The translations under genes and the position numbers were made by a program. Positions 17,859 through 27,269 of a DNA stretch of 64,000 nt are shown one piece after another; position 1 is the first letter of the stretch; every line of letters starts with the position of its first letter. This DNA is from Reinekea sp. G2M2-21 (GTDB lineage: Bacteria; Pseudomonadota; Gammaproteobacteria; Pseudomonadales; Natronospirillaceae): contig NZ_JADPQG010000001.1 in NCBI RefSeq assembly GCF_015687175.1, forward strand, positions 1,860,001 through 1,924,000, written 5' to 3'. Below the pieces are notes generated by a model. That model was not told where the DNA came from. It did no database searches and was given only the letters and a program-made list of their open reading frames with translations.

Positions 17859-18725
17859 ATGTCGGCGAAGTTATTAGACGGACGCGCGTTGGCAAATCAG
17901 CTAACATCCAAAATCGCCGAGGCGGTTGCGGATCTGATTAACCGAGGTCACCGCCCACCCGGCCTGGCGGTCATTGTGATCGGTAACGATTTTGCGTCAC
18001 AACGGTATGTGGCCAGTAAAATCAAAGCTTGCCATGCCGTTGGTTTTGTTTCGGAAAACTATGAATTACCTGATACAACGACCGAGGCTGACCTGCTGGC
18101 CTTGATCGACCGCCTGAATCATAACGCGGCTATCGACGGTATTCTGGTGCAAATGCCATTGCCGGCTCACATCCACGCGGACACCATTGTCGAACGCATT
18201 CGGCCCGACAAAGATGTTGATGGTTTTCACCCGTTTAATATCGGTCGACTCGCCTTAAGGCGGCCTCATCTGGAAAGCTGCACACCTAAAGGCATCATGA
18301 CATTACTGAAAAGCACCGGCGAAACCATACGCGGTATGAATGCTGTCGTGATCGGAGCATCTAATCATGTTGGCCGCCCCATGACGTTGGAATTACTGAT
18401 GCACGGGTGCACGGTATCCACCACGCATCGTTTTACTCAAAACCTGGAATACCATGTTCGTGGTGCCGACATTGTCATTGCTGCCGCGGGCAAACCCGGA
18501 TTAGTAAAAGGTGACTGGATAAAACCGGGTGCGATCGTGATCGACGTAGGCATCAACCGTGATGAACATAATCACATCACCGGCGATGTCGAATTTGAAT
18601 CGGCCGCGCTGAACGCAGGTTGGATCACCCCTGTGCCGGGCGGCGTTGGTCCAATGACGGTAGCCACATTGATGGAAAACACGCTGATTACCACCAAACA
18701 ATTTCACCTTGGTATCACCCACTAA
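17859..18725 (+). CDS. folD: bifunctional methylene-THF dehydrogenase/cyclohydrolase
   Basis: Interconverts 5,10-methylene-THF and 10-formyl-THF in the cytosol. The 288 residues carry the FolD signatures: active-site Lys in [14 protein letters not shown], the substrate motif [13 protein letters not shown], the [13 protein letters not shown] region, the NADP loop [16 protein letters not shown] (usually GRSxxVGxP), and [18 protein letters not shown] near the end. The NADP loop reads GASNHVGRP instead of GRSxIVGxP, a modest departure. The ATG follows CGGAGG. fhs begins 16 bases downstream. Confidence 0.95.
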   Translation: MSAKLLDGRALANQLTSKIAEAVADLINRGHRPPGLAVIVIGNDFASQRYVASKIKACHAVGFVSENYELPDTTTEADLLALIDRLNHNAAIDGILVQMPLPAHIHADTIVERIRPDKDVDGFHPFNIGRLALRRPHLESCTPKGIMTLLKSTGETIRGMNAVVIGASNHVGRPMTLELLMHGCTVSTTHRFTQNLEYHVRGADIVIAAAGKPGLVKGDWIKPGAIVIDVGINRDEHNHITGDVEFESAALNAGWITPVPGGVGPMTVATLMENTLITTKQFHLGITH

Positions 18726-18741
18726 TGTAAACAGGTGCAGT

Positions 18742-20448
18742 ATGACGACCCAACAAGAACAACACACGTCTCCGAAAACCGATTTAGATATTGCCCGCCA
18801 AGCGCCCATGAAACGAATAGTCGAGTTAGCCCGGGAAACACTCGGCATAGACGATCAGCATCTGGAACCTTACGGCCACTATAAAGCTAAGATTTCGTTG
18901 GATTACCTTCATTCCATCAGCGACCGGCCGGATGGCAAACTGATCCTGGTGACCGCCATATCACCAACACCCGCAGGGGAAGGTAAAACGACGCTTTCGG
19001 TTGGGTTAACCGATGCACTGAACGAGTTGGGAAAGAAGACGATTGTTTGCTTACGCGAACCCAGCCTGGGGCCCTGTTTTGGGATGAAAGGCGGCGCAGC
19101 AGGCGGAGGCTACGCGCAAGTCGTGCCCATGGAAGACATCAACCTGCATTTCACCGGTGATTTTCATGCCATCGGCGCGGCCAATAATTTGCTCGCGGCG
19201 ATGATCGATAACCACGTTAACTGGCACCATAACGACGAAACCTGCCTGGACAACCGACGCATTACCTGGCGACGCGTTGTGGACATCAACGACCGCTCGC
19301 TGCGTGAAATCGTCACCTCGCTGGGCGGTGTAAACAATGGCGCTCCGCGCGAAGGCGGCTTTGATATTACGGTCGCCTCGGAAGTCATGGCCATACTTTG
19401 TTTAGCCACCGACCTGAAAGATCTGGAGAGACGTTTAGGTAATATCATTGTCGGTTACGACCGGAAGAACAATCCCGTTCGGGCAAATCAGATCAAAGCA
19501 CAAGGTGCCATGACGGTCCTGCTCAAAGACGCGATTAAACCCAACCTGGTGCAGACGTTGGAAAACAACCTGGCGTTAATCCACGGTGGTCCCTTCGCCA
19601 ACATCGCGCACGGTTGTAACTCGTTAATCGCCACTCAGGCTGCGTTAAAAATGGCCGATTATGTTGTCACCGAAGCAGGCTTTGGGGCCGACCTGGGTGC
19701 AGAGAAATTTTTTAATATCAAATGCCGCAAAGGCAATTTGAACCCGGAATTAGCTGTTGTCGTGGCTACTATTCGTGCGTTAAAGATGCACGGTGGTGTC
19801 GATAAGTCTGCATTGAACACAGAAAATCTTATTGCCCTGGAACGCGGATGTGCCAATCTGAAACGCCATGTTCAAAACATGAAACGATTTGGCGTGAACG
19901 TGGTAATTGCGATAAATCGATTTACTTCAGATACACCCGCGGAGCGCGAACAGTTGCTGGCTTATTGTGAAAAAATGGGTGTTAAAGCAGTCGAAACTGA
20001 CCATTGGGCGCAAGGCGGAAAAGGGGCACTGGTGCTTGCCGAGACCGTACTCCAGCAAATAGCAAATACGTCACGAACGTTTAAAACCCTGTACCCAGAT
20101 GACATGTTTCTGTGGAATAAAATCAGCATGATTGCCACCGAACTGTACGGTGCCAGTGAGATTGTGGCGGATCAGAAAATCCGCGATCAAATACGCGCGT
20201 TTCAGGATGACTATGGGCATTTCCCCATTTGCATGGCGAAAACCCAATATAGTTTTTCAACCGACCCGCAGTTGCGTGGCGCGCCGGAGAATCACGTGGT
20301 GCCCATTCGTGAAATACGCTTGGCCGCCGGAGCTGAATTTCTGGTGGTGATTTGTGGCGACATAATGACAATGCCCGGGCTGCCCAGCGAACCCGCCGCC
20401 AATAACATCCGTATTGATGAAAACGGACACATAGCCGGGCTGTTTTAA
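18742..20448 (+). CDS. fhs: formate-tetrahydrofolate ligase
   Basis: Activates formate to 10-formyl-THF at the cost of ATP. The 568 residues include the P-loop [48 protein letters not shown], and [20 protein letters not shown], all highly conserved in the family. With FolD it gives a two-way route between formate and methylene-THF, suggesting use of formate or C1 overflow. I chose the ATG after CAGGTGCAG; an in-frame ATG at 18709 overlaps folD by 17 bases and is the alternative. Confidence 0.96.
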   Translation: MTTQQEQHTSPKTDLDIARQAPMKRIVELARETLGIDDQHLEPYGHYKAKISLDYLHSISDRPDGKLILVTAISPTPAGEGKTTLSVGLTDALNELGKKTIVCLREPSLGPCFGMKGGAAGGGYAQVVPMEDINLHFTGDFHAIGAANNLLAAMIDNHVNWHHNDETCLDNRRITWRRVVDINDRSLREIVTSLGGVNNGAPREGGFDITVASEVMAILCLATDLKDLERRLGNIIVGYDRKNNPVRANQIKAQGAMTVLLKDAIKPNLVQTLENNLALIHGGPFANIAHGCNSLIATQAALKMADYVVTEAGFGADLGAEKFFNIKCRKGNLNPELAVVVATIRALKMHGGVDKSALNTENLIALERGCANLKRHVQNMKRFGVNVVIAINRFTSDTPAEREQLLAYCEKMGVKAVETDHWAQGGKGALVLAETVLQQIANTSRTFKTLYPDDMFLWNKISMIATELYGASEIVADQKIRDQIRAFQDDYGHFPICMAKTQYSFSTDPQLRGAPENHVVPIREIRLAAGAEFLVVICGDIMTMPGLPSEPAANNIRIDENGHIAGLF

Positions 20449-20606
20449 CGCCTGTACCGAAATAAAATCGATACAGATTGATACAAGTTGAAGGAAGCTG
20501 TTACAGCTTCGCGCCTGTTCTCGCCTTAGCATTTGTTCAGTCTTTTTTGTTCCTGAGCGCATGGAACCAAAAGAACTGACGCCAAATACTCAATAAGGAA
20601 CAGGCT

Positions 20607-20927
20607 ATGAACAAACTATTACTCGCGGTGGCTATGGTCACGGTATCCGGTTGTGCAACCCAATCATTTGTTTTGAACGATCAGCAGCCTTCAGTACCCA
20701 CAAAAGAAACCATGCAACCCTTTTTCGTCAGCGGTTTGGGGCAAACACAGGAAGTGGATGCGGCAGGTATTTGCCACGGCGCCGAGAATGTCGCCAAGGT
20801 GGAGACGCATATGTCATTTCTGAATGGTGTATTGGGTGCTTTGTCCAGCGGCCTATACACGCCTCGTCAGGCAACCGTTTACTGTGTCGATCAATGGGCA
20901 CTGAATGACAACGCACCTCATAGATAA
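20607..20927 (+). CDS. bor: Bor/Iss-like outer-membrane lipoprotein
   Basis: A 106-residue lipoprotein: a signal peptide ends in the lipobox VSGC (lipidated C16), and the mature part follows lambda Bor and E. coli Iss closely in pattern (FFVSGLGQTQEVDAAGICHGAENVAKVETHMSF, then GVLGALSSGLYTPRQATVYC). Bor/Iss proteins increase serum survival of enterobacteria; here the role is unknown. No phage genes flank it. The ATG follows AAGGAACAGGCT, and an imperfect hairpin (about 20537-20579) lies in its leader. Confidence 0.88.
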   Translation: MNKLLLAVAMVTVSGCATQSFVLNDQQPSVPTKETMQPFFVSGLGQTQEVDAAGICHGAENVAKVETHMSFLNGVLGALSSGLYTPRQATVYCVDQWALNDNAPHR

Positions 20928-20940
20928 ACCTACACTCTAG

Positions 20941-21202
20941 GGCAACTCTGATTAATTCGAATCACCTCAGTCCTATCAGATCGAAGGATGAGCGAGGCGT
21001 GTGTTGCAGGGAATGGCGAGTCCTTTTCAAAATACACAACAAAGCTCAGTCATCGATCTGAAGGACCCGGAGGGCGGGGCTGAAATGGCAAATTTCGTTG
21101 TTAAGTCCTTTGCCAAGATAATGAATATTGCCTGCAGAACTTGCCTCGAATTTTGCGCATTTCTTCACCCGCTGCGGTAGAGAGCAATTATTCAGAGGTG
21201 CC
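20941..21202. mobile_element. 262-bp MITE, IS5-group-like (copy 1)
   Basis: A non-coding element with terminal inverted repeats (GGCAACTCTGAT at the left; the right end reads as GGCACCTCTGAA on the other strand). It is flanked by CTAG and CTAT, close to the YTAR target duplication of the IS5 group. A second copy of exactly 262 bp lies inverted at 52503-52764; by hand alignment I count about 16 differences. No transposase is encoded. Confidence 0.8.
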
Positions 21203-21235
21203 CTATAAATTAAAAAGTTTTGATTGAATCCATCC

Positions 21236-21272
21236 ATAAAAAACCCGGCGCAAAGGATCGCCGCCGGGTTTT
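21236..21272 (-). terminator. intrinsic terminator downstream of cpdB
   Basis: AACCCGGCG and CGCCGGGTT form a perfect nine-base-pair stem with an 11-base loop. On the minus strand the stem is followed by six T residues, so it terminates transcription coming from cpdB; four T residues on the other side make it partly bidirectional. Confidence 0.8.
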
Positions 21273-21290
21273 GATGTTACACATGAAGAG

Positions 21291-21457
21291 TACTAGTGGT
21301 CCATGCGTGAAGTAATGTAAGCAAAGCGCATAGCAATCGCGCCGAAGGCAAGGCGGAAAAGTGAAGGCAAAGTGGTGCTCTGTCAAACTTTTCCAACGCA
21401 GGCTTCGGTACGAGGGCGAAGCGATGTGCTACCTTATTTTCCGCATGGCCCACTAGT
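21291..21457. repeat. 165-bp imperfect palindromic element
   Basis: The ends ACTAGTGGTCCATGCG and (read on the other strand) ACTAGTGGGCCATGCG are near-perfect inverted repeats, and the pairing continues inward through AGCGCATAGCAATCGC and CGCCGAAGGC-type segments to a centre near 21375. The whole unit could fold into one long hairpin. No second copy was found in the window. It lies between cpdB and its terminator, so it would be transcribed in the cpdB 3' region. Confidence 0.65.
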
Positions 21458-21460
21458 TGT

Positions 21461-23389
21461 TTATTTCAGATTAAAAATCGCGTAGCCAGCGTCGTTCATG
21501 TTTACAAACGACATAGACGCTGATTCTCGACCTTTCGCCTTCGGTGAGGTTGCGAAGCTAACCGTGGCCTTACCAAAATCCGTAAACGTCCAGTTGTTAT
21601 CAGCCGACGGATTAATGGTTTTCTGCGTTAACAGATAATTGGCAATAACGTCGCGGTTTTTATCCGGTGCATCGATTACGACGGTAGTCCCGTCTAATGC
21701 TGGGAAATGCCCACCACCACCGGCACGATAGTTGTTCGTGGCAACCAGAAATGTCTGTTTTGGATCAATGGCTTTGCCATCGTACATAACATCAACAATA
21801 CGATGGGCGGAGGCATTAGCTACCTTACCCTCGGCGTCGTATCGCAGCGGTTGGGTCACATCAATTTTGTATTCGATACCATCGATGACATCGAAATTAT
21901 AAGTCGGGAACGACTCATTGATCAGCGCCTGACTGGCACTGCTGTTGGGATCGATCTGATTAAACTGACCGGCAGCTCGTTCCAACCATTCAACCACTTG
22001 GGCACCGGTTAATTGCACGACTTTTAAATCGTTCGGGTAAATATAAAGATCGCTCACATTCTTTAACGCGATATCCCCTTTGGGTACATCGGTAAAGTAG
22101 TCCGGACCACCGCGACCACCGGCTTTAAACGGTGCTGCCGCCGACAGGATCGGCAAACCATCGAACGAGGTACCGCGAACGATGTTTTCAACGTACCAGA
22201 TTTGCGCGTTGTTCACGATTTGAATTGACGGATCATCCTGTACCAGGGCAAAGAAACTGGTGATGTCTGCAGTCGTCTCACCAACCTTACGACGCATGTA
22301 TTCCAAGGTTCCCTGATGTTCAACACTGACGGCTTGATTAATCGCCGGATCTGCATCCACCAACGCAACGGTTTTACCGTCTTCGCGTTTGGTTATGCCA
22401 CGAACGGCACTGGTGCCTTTCGCGACTTGCCAACCGTCTCCATTGGGTTCCAACGTTAAGTCAACGACGCCCAGGTGTGAGCCCCAGAAACCTGGCATGG
22501 CAGCCGGCACGCCAAACACGGTACCTGCTTCGGCATCGACGCCCTCATAATCATTGAATGCGGCGTTACCCGGAAACACCAGATGAGAATGGCCGAACAG
22601 AATCGCATCAATTCCATCAACTTTAGCCAAATGGTAAGTCGCGTGCTCTTCCCCTTTTTCATAGGCGTTGTTGTACATACCACTGTGCGGGATGGCGATA
22701 ATGACATCGGCACCGTTGGCTTTCATCTCAGGGATGTACTTGTTCGCAGTTTCGATAATGTCTTTAGCAATCACCTGGCCGGTCAGGTTGTCTTTATCCC
22801 AGGTCATGATTTGCGGTGGCACAAAACCGATGTAGCCAATGTTGACCGTCTGGGTTTTGCCGTCAGAGTCGACCAATGATGTCGGTTTGATCAAATAAGG
22901 TTGAAAATAGGGCTGATCGTTTTCTGGGTTATTGTCGCCGTCGTCGACATATACGTTTGCGCTGACATAGGGAAAGTTAGCGCCGGCCAGACTCTTCATT
23001 AAGAAATCCAGACCATAATTGAATTCATGATTGCCGATGTTGCCGACATCATAATCCAGCAGATTCATGGCTTTGTACGCTGGGTGAGTTTCACCGAAGC
23101 GCAATACGCGACCTTTGGCCACATAATCGCCCAACGGGTTACCTTGCAACAGGTCGCCGTTGTCGACCAGCACTGAGTTGGTAACTTCACTGCGTGCGGC
23201 TTTAATCAAGGTGGCAACGCGCGACAAACCGACAGTGTCGCTTTGTTTATCGCCATAGTAATCGTAATCCACCAGATGCATGTGGATGTCGGTCGTTTCA
23301 AGTACACGTAGATCAATGGTTGCCGCGGCGGTAAAGCCCGCAACAGACATAGCAGCAAGCAATGCTGCACCCTTTTTTAGATGAGGCAT
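21461..23389 (-). CDS. cpdB: 2',3'-cyclic-nucleotide 2'-phosphodiesterase/3'-nucleotidase
   Basis: A periplasmic enzyme that salvages nucleosides from 2',3'-cyclic and 3'-nucleotides. The 642 residues begin with a signal peptide ending near FTAAA. The metallophosphatase domain shows TTDIHMHL, DNGDLLQGNPLGDY, GNHEFNYG and GHSHLVFPG (dimetal ligands); the C-terminal 5'-nucleotidase domain includes FLVATNNYRAGGGGHFPAL, the substrate-binding loop. UshA-type 5'-nucleotidases share the fold, but DIHMHL and GDLLQGNPLGDY are the CpdB form. Confidence 0.93.
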   Translation of the reverse strand: MPHLKKGAALLAAMSVAGFTAAATIDLRVLETTDIHMHLVDYDYYGDKQSDTVGLSRVATLIKAARSEVTNSVLVDNGDLLQGNPLGDYVAKGRVLRFGETHPAYKAMNLLDYDVGNIGNHEFNYGLDFLMKSLAGANFPYVSANVYVDDGDNNPENDQPYFQPYLIKPTSLVDSDGKTQTVNIGYIGFVPPQIMTWDKDNLTGQVIAKDIIETANKYIPEMKANGADVIIAIPHSGMYNNAYEKGEEHATYHLAKVDGIDAILFGHSHLVFPGNAAFNDYEGVDAEAGTVFGVPAAMPGFWGSHLGVVDLTLEPNGDGWQVAKGTSAVRGITKREDGKTVALVDADPAINQAVSVEHQGTLEYMRRKVGETTADITSFFALVQDDPSIQIVNNAQIWYVENIVRGTSFDGLPILSAAAPFKAGGRGGPDYFTDVPKGDIALKNVSDLYIYPNDLKVVQLTGAQVVEWLERAAGQFNQIDPNSSASQALINESFPTYNFDVIDGIEYKIDVTQPLRYDAEGKVANASAHRIVDVMYDGKAIDPKQTFLVATNNYRAGGGGHFPALDGTTVVIDAPDKNRDVIANYLLTQKTINPSADNNWTFTDFGKATVSFATSPKAKGRESASMSFVNMNDAGYAIFNLK

Positions 23390-24522
23390 GGTGAGTTTTC
23401 TCCGTAATTTATTATGTAATATTTGCGAACGGCCCCGTCAATCTGCGGAAAGTTGACCACAAAGTCAAGACCATAAATTCATCATTTTTTGGCCCGTTTT
23501 TTTCAGTGATGAGACCGCTTCACCGGTAAGGTTACGGGATAAGTATGAAATTCTGTTGAATGTACAGTCGGTCACAGACAAATGACGGCAAGAACAGCGC
23601 TCAGCCGCCCTTTTCACGTCACCAAAGCTTTGCCGTTCAGCGCTTAGGGCACATTGAGCTTGCAAGGCTATTGGATTTTTTTGAGGGATTGTCCAAGGGA
23701 AACAAATGTTTCTGTTTACTTTTTGCTCAGCAATCTATTGTTGAACCTAAAACCTTTCATTAAGTTAGCGCTAAGGTTTGCCTTGTTGACAGGAGTAGGA
23801 GCTTTTCTGCTTTCACGATATAGCGTTTATTGTCTTCGTCTAAGAGAACTAATGAAAGCTTCACGTAGCGGCTGTTCCAGAACTTGTAGAATATCTATGT
23901 ATTAACTCAAAAGCGGACATCCAGGCGATTCCTACTATCTCGAATAACCGAATTTATTTAGAATTTATGAGTTCGTCAGCTTCTGCACGATTGCAGACCT
24001 AAAGATGTTAGCACTCATGGTCTGCTGAGTGGAGGGATCTGACTTAGAATTGATGAGCAGGAAGTCTTCATACTTCTATTAACAGACATTAGGTTGCTTT
24101 TATACGGTTGTAAAAAGCAAGGACAATACTTAGCTTACCTAGCGATTGCCTGAGCTATTATAGTGACTCTTTTTGGAGTGAGTGATTTCGTCGACTATTA
24201 ACATCAAATACGTCTTTCCAGCCAAATATCGAAGTCTCCGCTAGTTCCATTTTCGAAGTGACTCCTAAAGCTTTACTGTTCCAGATCTTGGCAGCCATCG
24301 CACAGGCTGAACACGGTTCTTTCGGTCTACTAATTGACTTAATCTATCGGGCACGGCAGGCATAGGCAGAATTGATGGATGCGCCAACTAGGGTTCCGAT
24401 GTGGGTTAAGCGACTATGCAGTCCGTACTTTAATTGACCTCTTAGCAACAAGTGTCGATGTTAACTGCTATTATAAAGAACTAACTTCCGACCAATAGTA
24501 GTTTGACTGTTCAATTACTTCG
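23390..24522. other. AT-rich non-coding flank of the RiPP island (cpdB side)
   Basis: No convincing gene is visible in this 1.1-kb stretch on either strand: the open frames are short and lack ribosome-binding sites or recognisable sequence. The base composition becomes AT-rich from about 23.7 kb. The sequence GAACTAACTTCCG at 24478-24490 recurs at 27720-27732 beyond the other side of the cluster. The stretch looks like decayed or imported DNA. Confidence 0.6.
24478..24490 (+). repeat. 13-bp direct repeat flanking the RiPP cluster (left copy)
   Basis: GAACTAACTTCCG, identical to 27720-27732 and in the same orientation, lies 33 bases beyond the MATE gene's stop codon. The two copies bracket the four RiPP genes. 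Chance occurrence is not excluded. Confidence 0.4.
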
Positions 24523-25839
24523 CTATATTGCGAGCGTATTCTTTTGACTACTAATCGAAATCATTTTAATGATCAAGACTGTTCCAAAAGATGAATAGGA
24601 AAATACAAGATATACAAGAATTCCATGCAACGTAAAATCATTAGAATTCTTTGCTACGTACAGAATCAAGCTACAAGTTGTAAAGACAGCAATGCAAGCT
24701 CGTAGTGCGAAGTTTTCATGCCCTAATCCATTAATTGTCGCCCTGAAGATATTGCTGCATCCTGCAATGAGTTGATATATTCCGAAGAACCAAAGTATCT
24801 GGATAAAGCCATTTGTTACAACTGTATCTGATGTAATGATATTAGGAACGATTGAGCCAGAAACACTAATAGCGAGCGTGTAAGTAATCCACAGTGCTAA
24901 TAAACTTACAATGCAAATCCCCCAATAGCGATTGATTAAGCCAAGATTACACTCAGCTTTTTTTACTAAGACGGTTAGGGCGCTTCCATATGCATGTGAA
25001 GACATCAGGAATGCCGAAAACGAAATGTTTAAAACACCAAATATTGCCGCTTCAGTAGTTCCCAATGAAGATATAACCGAGTAGACCACAAAGAAAAAGA
25101 TCGTAAATTCAAATAGATCCTGAAAAAACAAATTAGTGAAAAGCCTCATCAACTCTTTGGATTGAGTTCGATCAAACGTAATTTTTAGCTTAACTCGGCC
25201 ATCATAAAAGAAAGTAGCAATAAACATTATCAAACCTACCATCAGTCCACTAACACTTCCGATAGCTATGCCTATAGCCCCTAGTTTTGGAAGGCCAAAT
25301 AGTCCAAAAACTAAAATCAAATTAACTACGATATTGATAGTTGATGAACAGATAGAGGAAAATGTGAGGATTTTAGCCTTCTCAATTGTTCTAAAATAAG
25401 ACGAAAACGAAAAAATAAAGATATTGAGTGGTACTGTAAGGGAGATAATGCATAGAAAATAAAATGCTTTTTCCAGCCGGTTTTTATCTATTAACAATAC
25501 TTCGCTTAAAAATGGCTTGCCAAGCGTGATTGTTAAAAGTACGAATCCTATTGAAATGATTATTCCTAATGCCAAGGCAGTACTAAAAAGGGAAGAATAT
25601 TCCTCAAACTTTGCCTTTTGGATTAAAGGGGATCCTTTCAGCGTAAGGGCAATTGAATACGCACCAATTGAACCTGTGACATAGTAAATCAATGATCCAA
25701 TTATGGTGACTATTGCATAGTCGATGACATTATACTGGCCAATAATAATGTTATCAGCCAAAGAGAATACAACCCCAACAAGGAACGATAAATATATTGG
25801 AATGGCTAAATTGTGAATTCTTTTAAGTTCCTTGATCAT
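24523..25839 (-). CDS. MATE-family exporter of the RiPP cluster
   Basis: A 438-residue membrane protein with about 12 hydrophobic segments in two similar halves, of the MATE/NorM type (GAIGIAIGSVSGLMVGL in the first half; GTTEAAIFGVLNISFSAFLMSSHAYGSALTVLV in the second). It overlaps the end of the PqqD-like gene by four bases, so it is part of the cluster. Probably it exports the matured peptide and may give self-immunity; most RiPP clusters use ABC exporters, so a MATE pump is less usual. Codon use is AT-rich like the rest of the island. Confidence 0.82.
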   Translation of the reverse strand: MIKELKRIHNLAIPIYLSFLVGVVFSLADNIIIGQYNVIDYAIVTIIGSLIYYVTGSIGAYSIALTLKGSPLIQKAKFEEYSSLFSTALALGIIISIGFVLLTITLGKPFLSEVLLIDKNRLEKAFYFLCIISLTVPLNIFIFSFSSYFRTIEKAKILTFSSICSSTINIVVNLILVFGLFGLPKLGAIGIAIGSVSGLMVGLIMFIATFFYDGRVKLKITFDRTQSKELMRLFTNLFFQDLFEFTIFFFVVYSVISSLGTTEAAIFGVLNISFSAFLMSSHAYGSALTVLVKKAECNLGLINRYWGICIVSLLALWITYTLAISVSGSIVPNIITSDTVVTNGFIQILWFFGIYQLIAGCSNIFRATINGLGHENFALRACIAVFTTCSLILYVAKNSNDFTLHGILVYLVFSYSSFGTVLIIKMISISSQKNTLAI

Positions 25840-26111
25840 AGCGTAATATGCTTGTGCTTAATTCCCAAGTCACCTAACTTTGAAATGGTATTTAGTAGAT
25901 CTGATTTCATGGTATCAATACTTTCGTCATAGATAGAAGCCATTTTCTCAGCGGCCTGTTCAATTGTATTGCTTTCATTAAGTGATACCATTTGATCAAC
26001 AACGGTTTCATTTATGCATAGAACGCCCAGTTGATGCGTCAGCTCACCAGTTCCATCAGAGTTTGTTCTCATTCGAAAGTTATTTATAAAATTAATATTT
26101 TTAATCTTCAT
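25836..26111 (-). CDS. PqqD-like RiPP recognition element (RRE) protein
   Basis: A 91-residue protein with the PqqD pattern: an N-terminal strand region, GELTHQLGVLCINETVVDQMVSLNESNTIEQAAEKMASIYD (the strands, the LNxT-type turn and first helices), then a C-terminal helix MKSDLLNTISKLGDLGIK. Such proteins bind the leader of a precursor peptide and deliver it to a radical SAM enzyme. Its start overlaps the maturase stop by four bases, and its end overlaps the exporter's start, indicating translational coupling. The family assignment is by pattern; no search was possible. Confidence 0.78.
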   Translation of the reverse strand: MKIKNINFINNFRMRTNSDGTGELTHQLGVLCINETVVDQMVSLNESNTIEQAAEKMASIYDESIDTMKSDLLNTISKLGDLGIKHKHITL

Positions 26112-27217
26112 GCTGTTGCGATTTCCTTGGCAATTTCACATCTTAAATCACTACCGAATTTGCTTTTTGAGCAGCTGCTGGAACAAGCCCTACAACCGCC
26201 CTTGCAATCGTAGAGGTGCTCACAGTCTTTACAAGGTCCTTCGATCTTTTCTAGAGTTGCTTTTCGCATATCGCCGAATACGGTTGAATTATTCCATATC
26301 TCTACTAGCGAATTATCTTCAATATTACCCGCGCAAAACTCCGGTTGAGATACCATAAGAGAGCAACCGTAAACATTACCGTACCCATCTATAGCCATGC
26401 TACTTCGGCCAGCAGTGCAACCGAACGAGTTGCTAGAAAATGGTTCAGAGTTGTTAGGATCTATCCATGCCCCCAGTAAATCCAAACGCTCTCTCTTGAG
26501 TAAAGGAACGTGTAGCTCCCATGGGAATGATGATTCACCAGTAGTTACTATTCTAAGATCCACAGGAAGCGAACCTGATAATTTGTCTTCACTAAGTTTA
26601 ATTAGGAGATTCGACCAGTCATCAAAAGGCGTTATTAAGTCAGTGGATGCTGAACCGACTGAAGCCAGAAGCATCACTGATGCAGATGTAAGTCCAAGAT
26701 TCTTGATGCAATCGAGAGTGTCGTAGAAATATTTATAGTTACTTCTGGATAAAGTAATTATGGCTTGAATAGGAACATCATACTTTTGAAGCGAGTGGAC
26801 GGCTTTAACCATTTTCTCAAATGCGCCGACATAACCTCTACAATGGTCATGGATAATTGAATTTGGGCCATCAATGCTGATGCAGATCTTAGAAACGTTA
26901 GTATGGCTAAGTTTCTCGGCTATTTCATCGGATATTAGGCTTCCATTTGTATTTATGTAGTATAAAAAATCCAATTCATCTGCAACTGAAAGAATCTCAA
27001 ATATGTCCTTTCTAAGGAAAGGCTCACCGCCCTCGAAACTAACCCGCAATACATCTAACTCATCCAGTTCATGAAGCGCCTTGGTTATACTCGATAAAGA
27101 AAGTTGATTAACTTTTGGTTTTTTTTTGTCAGAAGCCGCGGAGCAAAAACTACAGTTGAAATTGCACGTAGGTGTGATTAAAAAATCACAATAGTATGGG
27201 TTTTCAATAAGTGACAT
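26108..27217 (-). CDS. radical SAM/SPASM peptide maturase
   Basis: A 369-residue enzyme. The N-terminal CNFNCSFC (CxxxCxxC) binds the S-adenosylmethionine [4Fe-4S] cluster and FEGGEP is the SAM-binding GGE motif. The C-terminal SPASM domain shows C-x-rich GYGNVYGCSLM, then CKDCEHLYDCKGGCRACSSSC and a last Cys (auxiliary clusters), and the EIWNN motif. PqqE, MftC and other RiPP maturases share this plan. A PqqD-like gene follows immediately and a 19-codon peptide gene precedes it by 52 bases. The ATG follows AAAGGAATATAA. It probably forms a carbon-centred cross-link or decarboxylation in the peptide; the exact reaction cannot be read from sequence. Confidence 0.9.
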   Translation of the reverse strand: MSLIENPYYCDFLITPTCNFNCSFCSAASDKKKPKVNQLSLSSITKALHELDELDVLRVSFEGGEPFLRKDIFEILSVADELDFLYYINTNGSLISDEIAEKLSHTNVSKICISIDGPNSIIHDHCRGYVGAFEKMVKAVHSLQKYDVPIQAIITLSRSNYKYFYDTLDCIKNLGLTSASVMLLASVGSASTDLITPFDDWSNLLIKLSEDKLSGSLPVDLRIVTTGESSFPWELHVPLLKRERLDLLGAWIDPNNSEPFSSNSFGCTAGRSSMAIDGYGNVYGCSLMVSQPEFCAGNIEDNSLVEIWNNSTVFGDMRKATLEKIEGPCKDCEHLYDCKGGCRACSSSCSKSKFGSDLRCEIAKEIATA

Positions 27218-27236
27218 TTATATTCCTTTATCAAAA

Positions 27237-27262
27237 TTAAGTGGCCTTTAGAGGCCACTTAA
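27237..27262 (-). terminator. attenuating hairpin between precursor and maturase genes
   Basis: TTAAGTGGCC and GGCCACTTAA form a perfect ten-base-pair stem with a six-base loop; on the minus strand it is followed by TTTTGAT. The T tract is short, so it probably lets some transcripts through, giving more precursor mRNA than enzyme mRNA, a common RiPP arrangement. Confidence 0.65.
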
Positions 27263-27269
27263 AACGTTA

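Noticed and set aside
20492-20508. Hairpin GAAGCTG/CAGCTTC after fhs as terminator
   Set aside because: No T run follows and the next gene starts 100 bases on; insufficient for a terminator call.
21046-21237. 63-residue frame in MITE copy 1 and a similar 60-residue frame in copy 2 (52477-52659) with shared protein sequence
   Set aside because: Their similarity is explained by the repeated DNA; both run out of the element into unrelated flanks and lack ribosome-binding sites, so they are not called as genes.
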